From: Rhodobacterales bacterium
GTDB taxonomy: Bacteria > Pseudomonadota > Alphaproteobacteria > Rhodobacterales > Rhodobacteraceae
Reading direction: 5' to 3'
Assembly: GCA_021155205.1 (NCBI GenBank)
Contig: JAJNPS010000001.1
Coordinates: 1-64,000 of the forward strand
DNA: 64,000 bases
Positions 8,635-15,803 of the stretch are shown in pieces. The notes under the pieces are model-generated. The model worked only from the letters and a program-made list of their open reading frames with translations. It ran no database searches and was not told the DNA's origin. Positions within the stretch are counted from its first letter, which is position 1, and the number at the start of each line of letters is the position of its first letter. Position numbers and translations under genes: made by a program.

Positions 8635-9294
8635 TCAGCCCGAGACCCAAAGGCGCATGAGGTTGGAGCGGGTCTTGGCGAGCGTGTGGAACAGCTCCGA
8701 CGGCCCCTGTTCGGCATGGATCTGCTCGACGCTGCGATCGAGGTCGAAAAGGATCTCGCGCCGGCCCGGCTCGCGGATCAGGCTTTGCACCCAGCCGACC
8801 AGCGCCAGCCGTTCACCGCGCGTTACTGGCTCCACCCTGTGCAGGGCCGTCGAGGGGTAGAGGAACAAGTCGCCGGCCCCCAGCCGGATTGCGCGCGGCT
8901 CGAACATGTCCTCGAGCACCAGCTCTCCGCCATCATAGCTTTCGGGCTCGCTCAGAAACAACGTGAACGAAATGTCGGTGCGCAGTCCGCCCATCATGGC
9001 GTCGTCTACATGCGTCCCGTAGGTCTGTCCCTGCCGGTATCGCGACAGGATCAACGGCGTTACATGACGCGGTCGCGCCGCCGCACGGAACAGCGCGCTT
9101 GCTTCCAGCGCCGCCGTCGCCTTGGCGCGGATTGCGTCAAGCCCCGGCGAGGGCAGCGCCTGTGCATTGGCCTTGACTGCACGGGCATGGCGGCCTGCCG
9201 TCGTCGCGCCGTCGCCGAATTCGATTGTCGAAGCGGCAGCGCGGATGGCCGCCGCCTCGGCACGGCTCAGCAGTTTTTCAATTGCCAGCAGCAT
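8635..9294 (-). CDS. Fe(II)/2-oxoglutarate dioxygenase of the PiuC/YbiX family
   Basis: 219 residues, full length for PKHD-type hydroxylases. Iron ligands are visible as H-x-D in 'YGTHVDDAMM' and the distal histidine in 'STALHRVEPVTRGERLALVGW', where the arginine would bind 2-oxoglutarate. The N-terminal part ('LLSRAEAAAIRAA', 'KANAQALPS') and the 'GGELVLED' strand are typical. PiuC proteins are usually iron-regulated and sit beside TonB siderophore receptors; here the partner is instead an exported protein of unknown function, 3 nt upstream. The substrate is unknown. Confidence 0.88.
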   Translation of the reverse strand: MLLAIEKLLSRAEAAAIRAAASTIEFGDGATTAGRHARAVKANAQALPSPGLDAIRAKATAALEASALFRAAARPRHVTPLILSRYRQGQTYGTHVDDAMMGGLRTDISFTLFLSEPESYDGGELVLEDMFEPRAIRLGAGDLFLYPSTALHRVEPVTRGERLALVGWVQSLIREPGRREILFDLDRSVEQIHAEQGPSELFHTLAKTRSNLMRLWVSG

Positions 9295-9297
9295 CGG

Positions 9298-10155
9298 TTA
9301 CTTGAGCGCGTAGGCCGCAAGCTCCGTGGTCGCAGCGGCGGCCATCACCATCTGCGTGTCTCCGGAAATCGGGCCCGTTGGCATCAGGGCGGGGAAGGCC
9401 GGCGCGAGCCCGTCAAGCGTGGCACGCACCGTCGTGGCGGCGCCTGCCACCGCCGGATCGCGATCTTCGGCCAGCCGCCCGGCCTCGGCCTTCGCCGTCT
9501 CGACAAAGCCCCAGGCGTCCTGATACTCGGCCAGTTTCACGATCGCCCCGTCCTTCACGCCGACGTCGTATTCGCCGCCCGCCGCGCGCAACATCAGCGC
9601 CATCGCCATCAACCGGGTCTTGGGCGAGGCGCCGAGTGCGCTTCGTGCCGCGTCGATCCGTTCCAGCGCAGCGGTATAGGCCGCTTCGATTTCGGCCACC
9701 GGTTTTCCCGCCGCAAGTGCGGCCGTGACCGCGTCGAGTTCTGTGCCGAAGCCCGCAACGCCGGCAGCATCAAGGGCCGCGCCGATGTCCGCGTAAAGTT
9801 CGGCCTTCGGATGGCCCATGTGGGTCGCTGCCATCTCCATGCCGCCGTCGACATACATCTGCATGCCCGAACGCAGGTGTCCTTCGGCCTGACCGAGACT
9901 GGACAGCAGATCGACGACCGCATCGCCGCTCTGCCCCGCACCGGCCTCGCCGCCTTCGCCGCCTTCGCCACCTTCGCCGCCTTCGCCGACTGCAGACTGC
10001 GCCAGCCAGAGGCCCTCCGCAGGTTCAGTTCCGGCGGATTGCGCATCCGCCAGACCCGTCGCGATACCCGAGGTCAGCCCGGCCATCACCAGCGCGCGCC
10101 AGAGCTTCGGTCGGCTCGTCCGAACCGGCCGTTTTGGATGGTCGTTTGTCATCAT
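9298..10155 (-). CDS. Exported helical protein with Gly-Glu repeat
   Basis: 285 residues. It has a basic N-terminus and signal-like hydrophobic segment (residues 12-35), then a (GGE)n linker at about residues 58-72 encoded by a 9-bp tandem repeat. The remainder is Ala-rich and helical, and includes 'MQMYVDGGMEMAATHMGHP' with spaced Met and His that could bind metal. This is suggestive only. It precedes the PiuC-like dioxygenase by 3 nt in the same operon, which hints at a role in iron handling. I do not recognise a named family. Confidence 0.7.
   Translation of the reverse strand: MMTNDHPKRPVRTSRPKLWRALVMAGLTSGIATGLADAQSAGTEPAEGLWLAQSAVGEGGEGGEGGEGGEAGAGQSGDAVVDLLSSLGQAEGHLRSGMQMYVDGGMEMAATHMGHPKAELYADIGAALDAAGVAGFGTELDAVTAALAAGKPVAEIEAAYTAALERIDAARSALGASPKTRLMAMALMLRAAGGEYDVGVKDGAIVKLAEYQDAWGFVETAKAEAGRLAEDRDPAVAGAATTVRATLDGLAPAFPALMPTGPISGDTQMVMAAAATTELAAYALK
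9952..9987. repeat. 9-bp tandem repeat, four units
   Basis: GCCTTCGCC is repeated at 9952, 9961, 9970 (ACCTTCGCC) and 9979. On the minus strand it encodes the Gly-Gly-Glu linker of the exported protein. Like the array at 58-93 it lies inside a predicted exported protein. Confidence 0.9.
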
Positions 10156-10684
10156 CTACGCTCCTGAATCCTGACTGTTTTACTTTTTCAGACCGACGGA
10201 TCGATGTCAAGAATTACCGACTATTTTTGTCAGTTGTCTTAATGGCAACGTCAGGCAATCCTGAAAAAAGGTGGTGAGGTCGGGACGCAGGCTCCGGCGT
10301 CGCTCAATTCTGTATCCGATCCTGCGCTGGCCGATGCCGTACATTTCAAACGGCAAGCGCCTGGCCGGTCGCGGGAACGCGGAACGACGGCCCTGGTCGA
10401 TCGGCGGAGCCTCGATCGCCGCAATCGTTGAAGCCGGTGTCGGCGATTTCCCTGCCAGCCCGCCTGCCCCGCCGAAGGCGCTGCAGACATCCGGCGCGGA
10501 TGTCCCCTTGCCGCCCGCACAGCCGATCGCCCTCCTAAACTGCGGACCTATGGGCGGAGTGGCGCTTACACCTGCGGTCTTGGCCAACTGCGGATCAATT
10601 CCGTTCTGCCCAACCATGATCAATTTCCCGACCACGGGGCTGCGCCATTCCGGTGTGAGCCGACCCACAGAGGAAAACAAGATC
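10156..10684. other. 529-bp non-coding region between divergent operons
   Basis: I can support no gene here. The part next to 10155 is AT-rich (10165-10245) and carries a minus-strand TTGACA at 10210-10205, but no convincing -10 lies at the right distance. Open frames on both strands look like GC-rich coincidences. GAGGAAAAC just before 10685 is a good ribosome site for the PepSY gene. Promoters for both flanking operons should lie in this interval. Confidence 0.4.
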
Positions 10685-10945
10685 ATGAAGTACCAATCCC
10701 TTGCTGCTGCCCTTACCGCAGCACTGGTTCTCGGCTCCGGGGCCGCCTGGGCCGGTGACGTGCCGCTGAACGATCCAGCCAAGGAGGCTGAAATCCGCAA
10801 GGTCATGGCAGAGCGCGGCTTTGAAGAAGTCCGTTCGGTCGGAACCATCGACGGCAAGTTCGAGGTCTATGCGATCAAGGCCGGCACCGCCTACGAGATC
10901 TTCCTCGACCAGAAACTGTGCATGCTCGAGTTCACGGCGAAATAG
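10685..10945 (+). CDS. Small exported PepSY-domain protein
   Basis: 86 residues: a signal peptide cleaved near 'GAAWAGDVP' (residue 23), then one PepSY domain ('EAEIRKVMAERGFEEVRSVG', 'DGKFEVYAIKAGTAYEI'). The start was set at the ATG that gives the signal peptide and has GAGGAAAAC upstream; the frame is open further 5' but that extension has no protein-like character. It is first in a three-gene unit with cytochrome b561 and a membrane-bound LuxR regulator. A role as a periplasmic sensor or redox partner is inferred from context. Confidence 0.85.
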   Translation: MKYQSLAAALTAALVLGSGAAWAGDVPLNDPAKEAEIRKVMAERGFEEVRSVGTIDGKFEVYAIKAGTAYEIFLDQKLCMLEFTAK

Positions 10946-11003
10946 CGACGCCACCCAGCGCCGCCGGTACAACGGCGGCGCTTCCCCAACAGGAGATTAT
11001 GCC

Positions 11004-11540
11004 ATGAAATTCAAGGTCTGGGACCCGGCGATACGGGTCTTTCACTGGTCGCTGGTCGGGGCTTTTGCCGCAAATTCCCTGTTCGTGCCGACGGCGTCGG
11101 GGTGGCACCTCGTGCTGGGCTACGCCATCGTGGCACTGGTCACGTTCCGCATCTTCTGGGGCGTCCTGGGTCGAGGCTATGCCCGCTTTTCGACATTTTC
11201 GCCAAGCCTGCGCGGCGTGGTCACGCAGGCGGCCGACATCGCGACAGGACGCAAGACGGTCCACCTTGGTCACACGCCGCTCGGTGCCCTGATGATCTAC
11301 AACATCCTGGTCGCGTTGGTCATCATCGCGCTGTCAGGCTATGCAATGACAACAGCGGCTTACTTTGGCGTGCGCTGGGTCAAGACTTTGCATGAATACT
11401 CGGTGATCTGGGCAGAGATTTCCGTCGTGATCCATGTCGCGGCGGTGATCTGGGAAAGCCGGCGCACGCGGGTCAACCTTCCTCTGGCGATGATAACAGG
11501 CTACAAGGAGGTTCCCAAGGAAAGCCGCGTTCACGAATGA
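11004..11540 (+). CDS. Cytochrome b561-family membrane protein
   Basis: 178 residues with four membrane helices. Candidate haem-ligand histidines lie in 'RVFHWSLVG', 'GWHLVLGY' and 'LHEYSVIWAEISVVIHVAAV' (two). The opening 'KFKVWDPAIRVFHW' is typical of the b561/Ni-Fe hydrogenase b-type group, which moves electrons between quinol and periplasmic acceptors. An AGGAG site lies 9 nt before the ATG. Its stop overlaps the ATG of the regulator gene. With the PepSY protein upstream it resembles small redox modules common in Proteobacteria. Confidence 0.88.
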   Translation: MKFKVWDPAIRVFHWSLVGAFAANSLFVPTASGWHLVLGYAIVALVTFRIFWGVLGRGYARFSTFSPSLRGVVTQAADIATGRKTVHLGHTPLGALMIYNILVALVIIALSGYAMTTAAYFGVRWVKTLHEYSVIWAEISVVIHVAAVIWESRRTRVNLPLAMITGYKEVPKESRVHE

Positions 11541-12085
11541 CCTATCCCAAGGCCAAGCCGAAAATGGCCAGCGCGCTGGCCTTGTTGATCGCGGTGCAGG
11601 TGGCCAGCGCAGTCTTTTTCTCTGCCGACCTGTTGCGCGATGTGATGGCGACCGGGCTCTCGGCCGTCAACTGGCACCTTGCGACAGAGTTCCTCGCCAC
11701 GCTGTCGCTGGTCGTCGCCATCGGTGTGGAGGCGAGGGTCCTGTTGCGCCTGCTCCGTCGCGAGGCGCATATGATCCGCAGCCTGTCGGCGGCAGCAAAG
11801 GGGTTGAACGACCTGATGGAGGAACTGTTCGCCACCTGGGGCCTGACCCCGGCGGAACAGGACGTGGCCACTTTCGTTATCAAGGGCAGCGACATCGCCG
11901 AGATCGCCCGCCTGCGCGGGTCAGCCGAGGGCACGGTCAAGGCACATCTCAACGCGATCTACCGCAAGGCAGGTGTGTCGGGGCGCCCGGCGCTGGTGTC
12001 GCTGCTGCTGGAGGATCTCTTGGTCGATCCGCTGCTTCCCAGACCGCGTGATGCTGAGGTGCGCGTCGGGACAAGCGGAACCTGA
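11537..12085 (+). CDS. Membrane-anchored LuxR-type transcriptional regulator
   Basis: 182 residues. Two hydrophobic helices (about 10-32 and 45-68) are followed by a short linker and a LuxR/GerE helix-turn-helix at 100-165: 'WGLTPAEQDVATFVIKG', 'IAEIARLRGSAEGTVKAHLN', 'IYRKAGVSGR'. There is no receiver or autoinducer domain. ATGA overlap with the cytochrome b561 gene indicates translational coupling. A reasonable reading is a membrane-tethered regulator responding to the redox state reported by its operon partners; this is inference. Confidence 0.88.
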   Translation: MTYPKAKPKMASALALLIAVQVASAVFFSADLLRDVMATGLSAVNWHLATEFLATLSLVVAIGVEARVLLRLLRREAHMIRSLSAAAKGLNDLMEELFATWGLTPAEQDVATFVIKGSDIAEIARLRGSAEGTVKAHLNAIYRKAGVSGRPALVSLLLEDLLVDPLLPRPRDAEVRVGTSGT

Positions 12086-12324
12086 CACCTGACGGTCTCT
12101 TACCGCAACCGCCCATCAAGTGCGGTCCGCACGCTTGCAGCCGTTTGCGGCCATGGTCCGAATGGCTTCCCCGTGGCAATTCCCTCGTTGTCGAGCCACT
12201 TTCTGATCGCTTCAAGCAGGTCTGACTTGACGGCGCTCTGACATCCGCCCGTCTCAGTCGCCTGTTGGCGGCAATAGAAGTTTGTTATCTGTGCTGCGCC
12301 GCGTCTTTCAAGGAAAAGTCTCAA

Positions 12325-13026
12325 ATGCCGCTTGCACCGCACGACGAACGTCATCTCATCCATCGGATCGGCTGGCTACGGGCCGCCGTCCTTGGTGCAA
12401 ACGATGGTATGGTTTCGACCGCGAGCCTGATTGTGGGCGTTGCGGCGGCCGGAACCGGGCGAACGGAGGTTCTGGTTGCGGGGCTTGCCGGGCTGGTTGC
12501 GGGGGCCATGTCGATGGCGGCGGGGGAATACGTTTCCGTGTGCTCCCAGGCGGACACCGAGGCCGCCGACGTGGCGCGCGAGACGGATGAACTGGCCAAG
12601 GCGCCTGACGCGGAACTGGCGGAACTCGCGGCGATCTATGTTGCGCGCGGGGTGGAGCCGGGGCTGGCGCGCCAGGTCGCCGCTCAACTGACGACAAAGG
12701 ACGCGATCGGCGCGCATTTGCGAGACGAACTCGGCATCTCGGCCGTGGTAAGCGCCGCGCCAGTCCAGGCCGCACTGGTATCTGCCGCGACCTTCGCCGT
12801 CGGAGCCGCATCGCCGCTGCTTATCGCAGCACTTGCCCCTTCGGCACAGATCGTTCTGTGGGTCGTGGCGGCTTCGCTGGTCGGACTGGCGTTTCTGGGC
12901 GGCATCGGGGCCGCGGCAGGTGGCTCCGGGCGCTGGCGCGGGGCGGCGCGCGTGCTGGTCTGGGGCGCGCTGGCAATGGCGGCGACCGCGATCGTGGGAC
13001 GGCTGTTCGGTGTGGTGACGGGGTGA
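12325..13026 (+). CDS. VIT1/CCC1-family membrane transporter
   Basis: 233 residues, full family length. The N-terminus has the family pattern 'HRIGWLRAAVLGANDGMVST', with 'GAMSMAAGEYVSVCSQADTE' as the second conserved helix and metal-binding segment. A cytoplasmic helical region (95-150) and three C-terminal helices follow. Relatives move Fe(II) or Mn(II) across membranes. Its stop is immediately followed by the DUF1345 gene, so the two are probably one unit. Confidence 0.88.
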   Translation: MPLAPHDERHLIHRIGWLRAAVLGANDGMVSTASLIVGVAAAGTGRTEVLVAGLAGLVAGAMSMAAGEYVSVCSQADTEAADVARETDELAKAPDAELAELAAIYVARGVEPGLARQVAAQLTTKDAIGAHLRDELGISAVVSAAPVQAALVSAATFAVGAASPLLIAALAPSAQIVLWVVAASLVGLAFLGGIGAAAGGSGRWRGAARVLVWGALAMAATAIVGRLFGVVTG

Positions 13027-13028
13027 AC

Positions 13029-13646
13029 ATGCCGCATCCGCGCTTCCTTGCATTTCTTGCCGTCCTCGTCATTGCAACAGCACTGGCCACGCTGCGGTGG
13101 CCCGTCGAAGAGGCGCTCATTCTCGGTTTTGACATCGCCGTTGCTTTGTTCACAGTCCTCGCGATACCGCTCTGGGTCGACGACGACCCGGTGCGCGAAC
13201 GCGAACGCGCGGCGCGCGAAGATGGCGGGCGGCTCTTGCTTGCACTGACGGCTTCTACCGTTCTGGCGGCCATCCTGCTGGCGTTGGGACGGATGGTCGA
13301 GGGACGGACTGCCCTGACTGCGGTGGATTTTGCCATCGTCGCAGGCACGCTGGTTCTGGCCTGGCTTTTCTCGAACCTGGTCTATGCCTTTCACTACGCA
13401 CATCTTTACTACGACCAAGCGGATGCAGGTGAGGCGGGCGGGATCGTGTTTCCCGGAGGGGATGCACCCGCATTTTCCGATTTCGTTTATTTCGCTTTCG
13501 TGATCGGCATGACCGCCCAGACAGCGGACCTCGGCATTTCGTCCCGGCGGATCCGCCGCGTCGTCACGCTGCACGGCTTGTTCGCCTTCTTCTTCAACCT
13601 CGGTGTCCTGGCCATGACGATCAACGTGCTCTCGGGCGTTCTCTGA
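13029..13646 (+). CDS. DUF1345 membrane protein
   Basis: 205 residues with five or six membrane helices. It carries the DUF1345 hallmark 'NLVYAFHYAHLYY', followed by 'FSDFVYFAFVIGMTAQTAD' and 'GLFAFFFNLGVLAMTIN'. The function is unknown. A GTG two codons earlier (13023) overlaps the stop of the VIT gene and could be the true start. The stop codon lies inside a terminator hairpin (13631-13654). Confidence 0.88.
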   Translation: MPHPRFLAFLAVLVIATALATLRWPVEEALILGFDIAVALFTVLAIPLWVDDDPVRERERAAREDGGRLLLALTASTVLAAILLALGRMVEGRTALTAVDFAIVAGTLVLAWLFSNLVYAFHYAHLYYDQADAGEAGGIVFPGGDAPAFSDFVYFAFVIGMTAQTADLGISSRRIRRVVTLHGLFAFFFNLGVLAMTINVLSGVL

Positions 13647-13654
13647 CGCCCGAG
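13631..13654 (+). terminator. Terminator hairpin spanning the DUF1345 stop codon
   Basis: A perfect 9-bp stem, CTCGGGCGT (13631-13639) with ACGCCCGAG (13646-13654), closes a 6-nt loop that contains the TGA at 13644-13646. It ends the plus-strand unit before the convergent Deg protease. The T-run is poor. Confidence 0.65.
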
Positions 13655-13685
13655 AACAATCTGCCTGCTGGTCTCTCGAAAAGGC

Positions 13686-14831
13686 TCAGGCCGGTTGATC
13701 GGGGCGCTCTCCCAGCGTCAGCGCAAGCACGGTCGGGGTACCCGCGCGCAGCAGGTCGATGGTGATCTGGGTTCCGGGCCTGGCCCCGGCCACCGCGCGC
13801 GTCAGATCGCGGGGGCTTTCGACGGTGGTGCCGTCAACCGCCGTCACCACATCGCCCCGCCTGATGCCGGCCTTCGCGGCAGGCGCATCAGCCGTCACGT
13901 CACCGATCATCACACCCTTGGCCGACTGTAGTCCGATGGCGGCGGCGATGTCCTCGGTCACCGGCTGGATCGCCACGCCGAGCCAGCCGCGCGCGACCCG
14001 CCCGTCATTGGCAAGATCGGAGATCACCGCCTGTGCGGTCTCGGAGGGCACGGCAAAGCCGATCCCGACCGACCCGCCCGTGGGGGACAAGATGGCGGTA
14101 TTGATCCCAACCACCATGCCCGCCGCATCGAACAGCGGCCCGCCGGAATTGCCGCGGTTGATGGCTGCGTCGGTCTGGATGTAGTTGTCGAACGGACCTG
14201 CATTGATGTCGCGGCCCAGGGCTGAAATGATCCCCGCGGTCACACTGTTGCCCAAACCGAAGGGGTTGCCGATGGCCACCACGTCCTGACCGACGCGCAA
14301 CGCCCTGCTGTCGCCCCAGGAGACAATCGGGAGCGCGCGACCGGCATCTACCCGGATCAGCGCAAGATCGGTGGCGGCATCGGTGCCGATGACCTTTGCG
14401 TCCAGTGTGGTGCCGTCGGACAACTTGACCGTCACCCTTTCGGCACCCTCGACGATGTGGTTGTTGGTCACGATGTCGCCGGTTGCCGAGATGATGAAGC
14501 CGGTCCCGACGCCCGTTTCAAGCGGGACGTTGCCGGGAAGTCGATCGGGCAAGCCGGGAATGGGCGATCCGGAATGCGGGCTGAATGCTCCGGGCGGGAC
14601 ACCGGGCGGCAGGTCGGCCGGACCGATCGCGGAGGTGGCAGCCGCCTTCGTCACCTCGATATAGACGACACCGGGGGCGACGCGCGCGACGAGATCGGCA
14701 TAACCGCCCGGCTGGGCGGCTGCGGCATAGGCCGGGATCAGCGACGGGCGCAGCGCGGCAACCGACGTTGCCCCCATCAAGGCCGCGACCACCAAAGCGG
14801 GCCAGCGTGTTCTTTTGGATTGGGTCTGCAT
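13686..14831 (-). CDS. Deg/HtrA-type periplasmic serine protease
   Basis: 381 residues from the chosen ATG at 14831; the frame is open upstream but that part lacks protein character. A signal anchor (residues 8-35) precedes a trypsin-like domain with catalytic His in 'NNHIVEGAE', Asp in 'DAATDLALIRVDAG', and Ser in 'INRGNSGGPLFD'. A single C-terminal PDZ domain follows ('RGWLGVAIQPV', 'AKAGIRRGDVVTAVDG'). One PDZ, not two, is closer to DegS than to DegP. It would degrade or chaperone misfolded envelope proteins. It is divergent from chrB. Confidence 0.93.
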   Translation of the reverse strand: MQTQSKRTRWPALVVAALMGATSVAALRPSLIPAYAAAAQPGGYADLVARVAPGVVYIEVTKAAATSAIGPADLPPGVPPGAFSPHSGSPIPGLPDRLPGNVPLETGVGTGFIISATGDIVTNNHIVEGAERVTVKLSDGTTLDAKVIGTDAATDLALIRVDAGRALPIVSWGDSRALRVGQDVVAIGNPFGLGNSVTAGIISALGRDINAGPFDNYIQTDAAINRGNSGGPLFDAAGMVVGINTAILSPTGGSVGIGFAVPSETAQAVISDLANDGRVARGWLGVAIQPVTEDIAAAIGLQSAKGVMIGDVTADAPAAKAGIRRGDVVTAVDGTTVESPRDLTRAVAGARPGTQITIDLLRAGTPTVLALTLGERPDQPA

Positions 14832-14960
14832 GTCTCTCAATGCCTCCTGAAGCGCCAACCCGATGCGTCTTGCTGTGGGCCGGGCAGGCCAAAGATCGGT
14901 GCCAAACCTTGCAGCAAGCCGCTGCGCCGATTGCAAATGTGCAATCTTCTTCACTGTTTG

Positions 14961-14981
14961 GTCACGCGTAGTCACGCAGTA
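14961..14981. promoter_or_regulatory. Direct repeat of GTCACGC in the deg-chrB intergenic region
   Basis: GTCACGCGTA is followed immediately by GTCACGCAGTA, two copies one helical turn apart. The site lies about 130 bp upstream of the protease start and 90 bp upstream of chrB. It could bind a regulator of either gene; this is inferred from the spacing only. Confidence 0.35.
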
Positions 14982-15030
14982 GCGCATCGGCGGCGGCCTA
15001 ACACGGTCAGACATCGTGCGAAGTGTATCC

Positions 15031-15059
15031 TTGAAATGTTACCATCGTTACAGTATCAA
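15031..15059 (+). promoter_or_regulatory. Probable chrB promoter giving a leaderless mRNA
   Basis: TTGAAA (15031-15036) is followed after 17 bp by TATCAA (15054-15059). Initiation 6-8 bp downstream would fall at or next to the A of the chrB ATG (15067). No ribosome site precedes that ATG. A GTTAC direct repeat (15038-15042 and 15047-15051) lies in the spacer. Confidence 0.5.
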
Positions 15060-15066
15060 TGTTCGC

Positions 15067-15609
15067 ATGGACCACGTGACCTGGCTTCTTCTGACCTACA
15101 AGGTGCCCGCCGAACCCTCGGCGCGCCGCATCGCGATCTGGCGCAAACTCAAGGGCATGGGCGCGATCTATCTGCAGAACGGCGTCTGCGTGCTGCCAAA
15201 GGCCGACGATCACATCCGCCGCCTGAAGATTGTCGAGCACGACATCGCCGAGGCGAAGGGCGAAAGCGTCCTGCTGGAGACGATCGCGCTTGACCGCGCG
15301 CAGGAGGAAAAGGTCATCGCCCGCTTCAAGGCCGAACGGGATGAGGCCTATGCCGAGTTCATCGACAAGTGCAACGACTTCGAGCGCGAGGTCGCCAAGG
15401 AAATCGCCGCCGGGCATTTCACCTATGCGGAACTGGAAGAGAACGATGTCGATCTGAAGAAACTTCAGGGATGGCTGGTCAAGATCGTGAAACTCGACTT
15501 TTACGGCGCGGCGCGCGCTGCCGAGGCGCAGAGCCGCCTGCAGGGCTGCGAGACCGTGCTGGAAGACTATGCGCGGCTTGTTTTCGACGCGAAAGGCGAA
15601 GACGGATGA
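15067..15609 (+). CDS. chrB: ChrB N-terminal domain protein
   Basis: 180 residues made of the ChrB N-terminal domain alone: 'DHVTWLLLTYKVPAEPSARR', 'IWRKLKGMGAIYLQNGVCVL', 'ARFKAERDEAYAEFIDKC', 'KLDFYGA'. ChrB proteins regulate or assist chromate resistance and usually have a C-terminal domain as well; no chrA is in the window. The downstream DUF1127 and MFS genes overlap it, suggesting it serves that efflux protein. The symbol denotes the family. ATG 15067 was chosen because it matches the family start. Confidence 0.82.
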   Translation: MDHVTWLLLTYKVPAEPSARRIAIWRKLKGMGAIYLQNGVCVLPKADDHIRRLKIVEHDIAEAKGESVLLETIALDRAQEEKVIARFKAERDEAYAEFIDKCNDFEREVAKEIAAGHFTYAELEENDVDLKKLQGWLVKIVKLDFYGAARAAEAQSRLQGCETVLEDYARLVFDAKGEDG

Positions 15610-15803
15610 CACACCCGCTGTCGACTGTGGACTTCGATCCTCGCCTGCCGCACTGGCGGGTTGCGCCCGCGCCGTCGCGCTTGCTGGATTGGAGCGAGCG
15701 GTTGAGGCAGCGCACGGCGCTGGCCCGGCTGGACGACCGGCTGCTGGCCGATGTCGGCCTGTCGCGGCAAGAGGCGGCGGCAGAGAGCCTGCGATGGGAT
15801 TGA
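15606..15803 (+). CDS. DUF1127 small basic protein
   Basis: 65 residues ending in the classic DUF1127 stretch 'LARLDDRLLADVGLSRQEAA'. The N-terminal half is Pro/Arg-rich. Its ATGA overlaps the stop of chrB, and its 3' end overlaps the MFS gene by 10 nt, so all three are translationally coupled. DUF1127 proteins in alphaproteobacteria are small regulators linked to RNA turnover and nutrient responses; the role in this operon is unknown. Confidence 0.85.
   Translation: MTHPLSTVDFDPRLPHWRVAPAPSRLLDWSERLRQRTALARLDDRLLADVGLSRQEAAAESLRWD

Noticed and set aside
10207..10857. A 216-codon minus-strand frame across the intergenic region and PepSY gene
   Set aside because: It is antisense to a well-supported small exported protein and consists of Arg, Ser and Pro runs.
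12100..12363. An 87-codon minus-strand frame between the LuxR regulator and the VIT gene
   Set aside because: It overlaps the VIT N-terminus, has no good ribosome site and no recognisable features, although its C-terminal part looks slightly protein-like.
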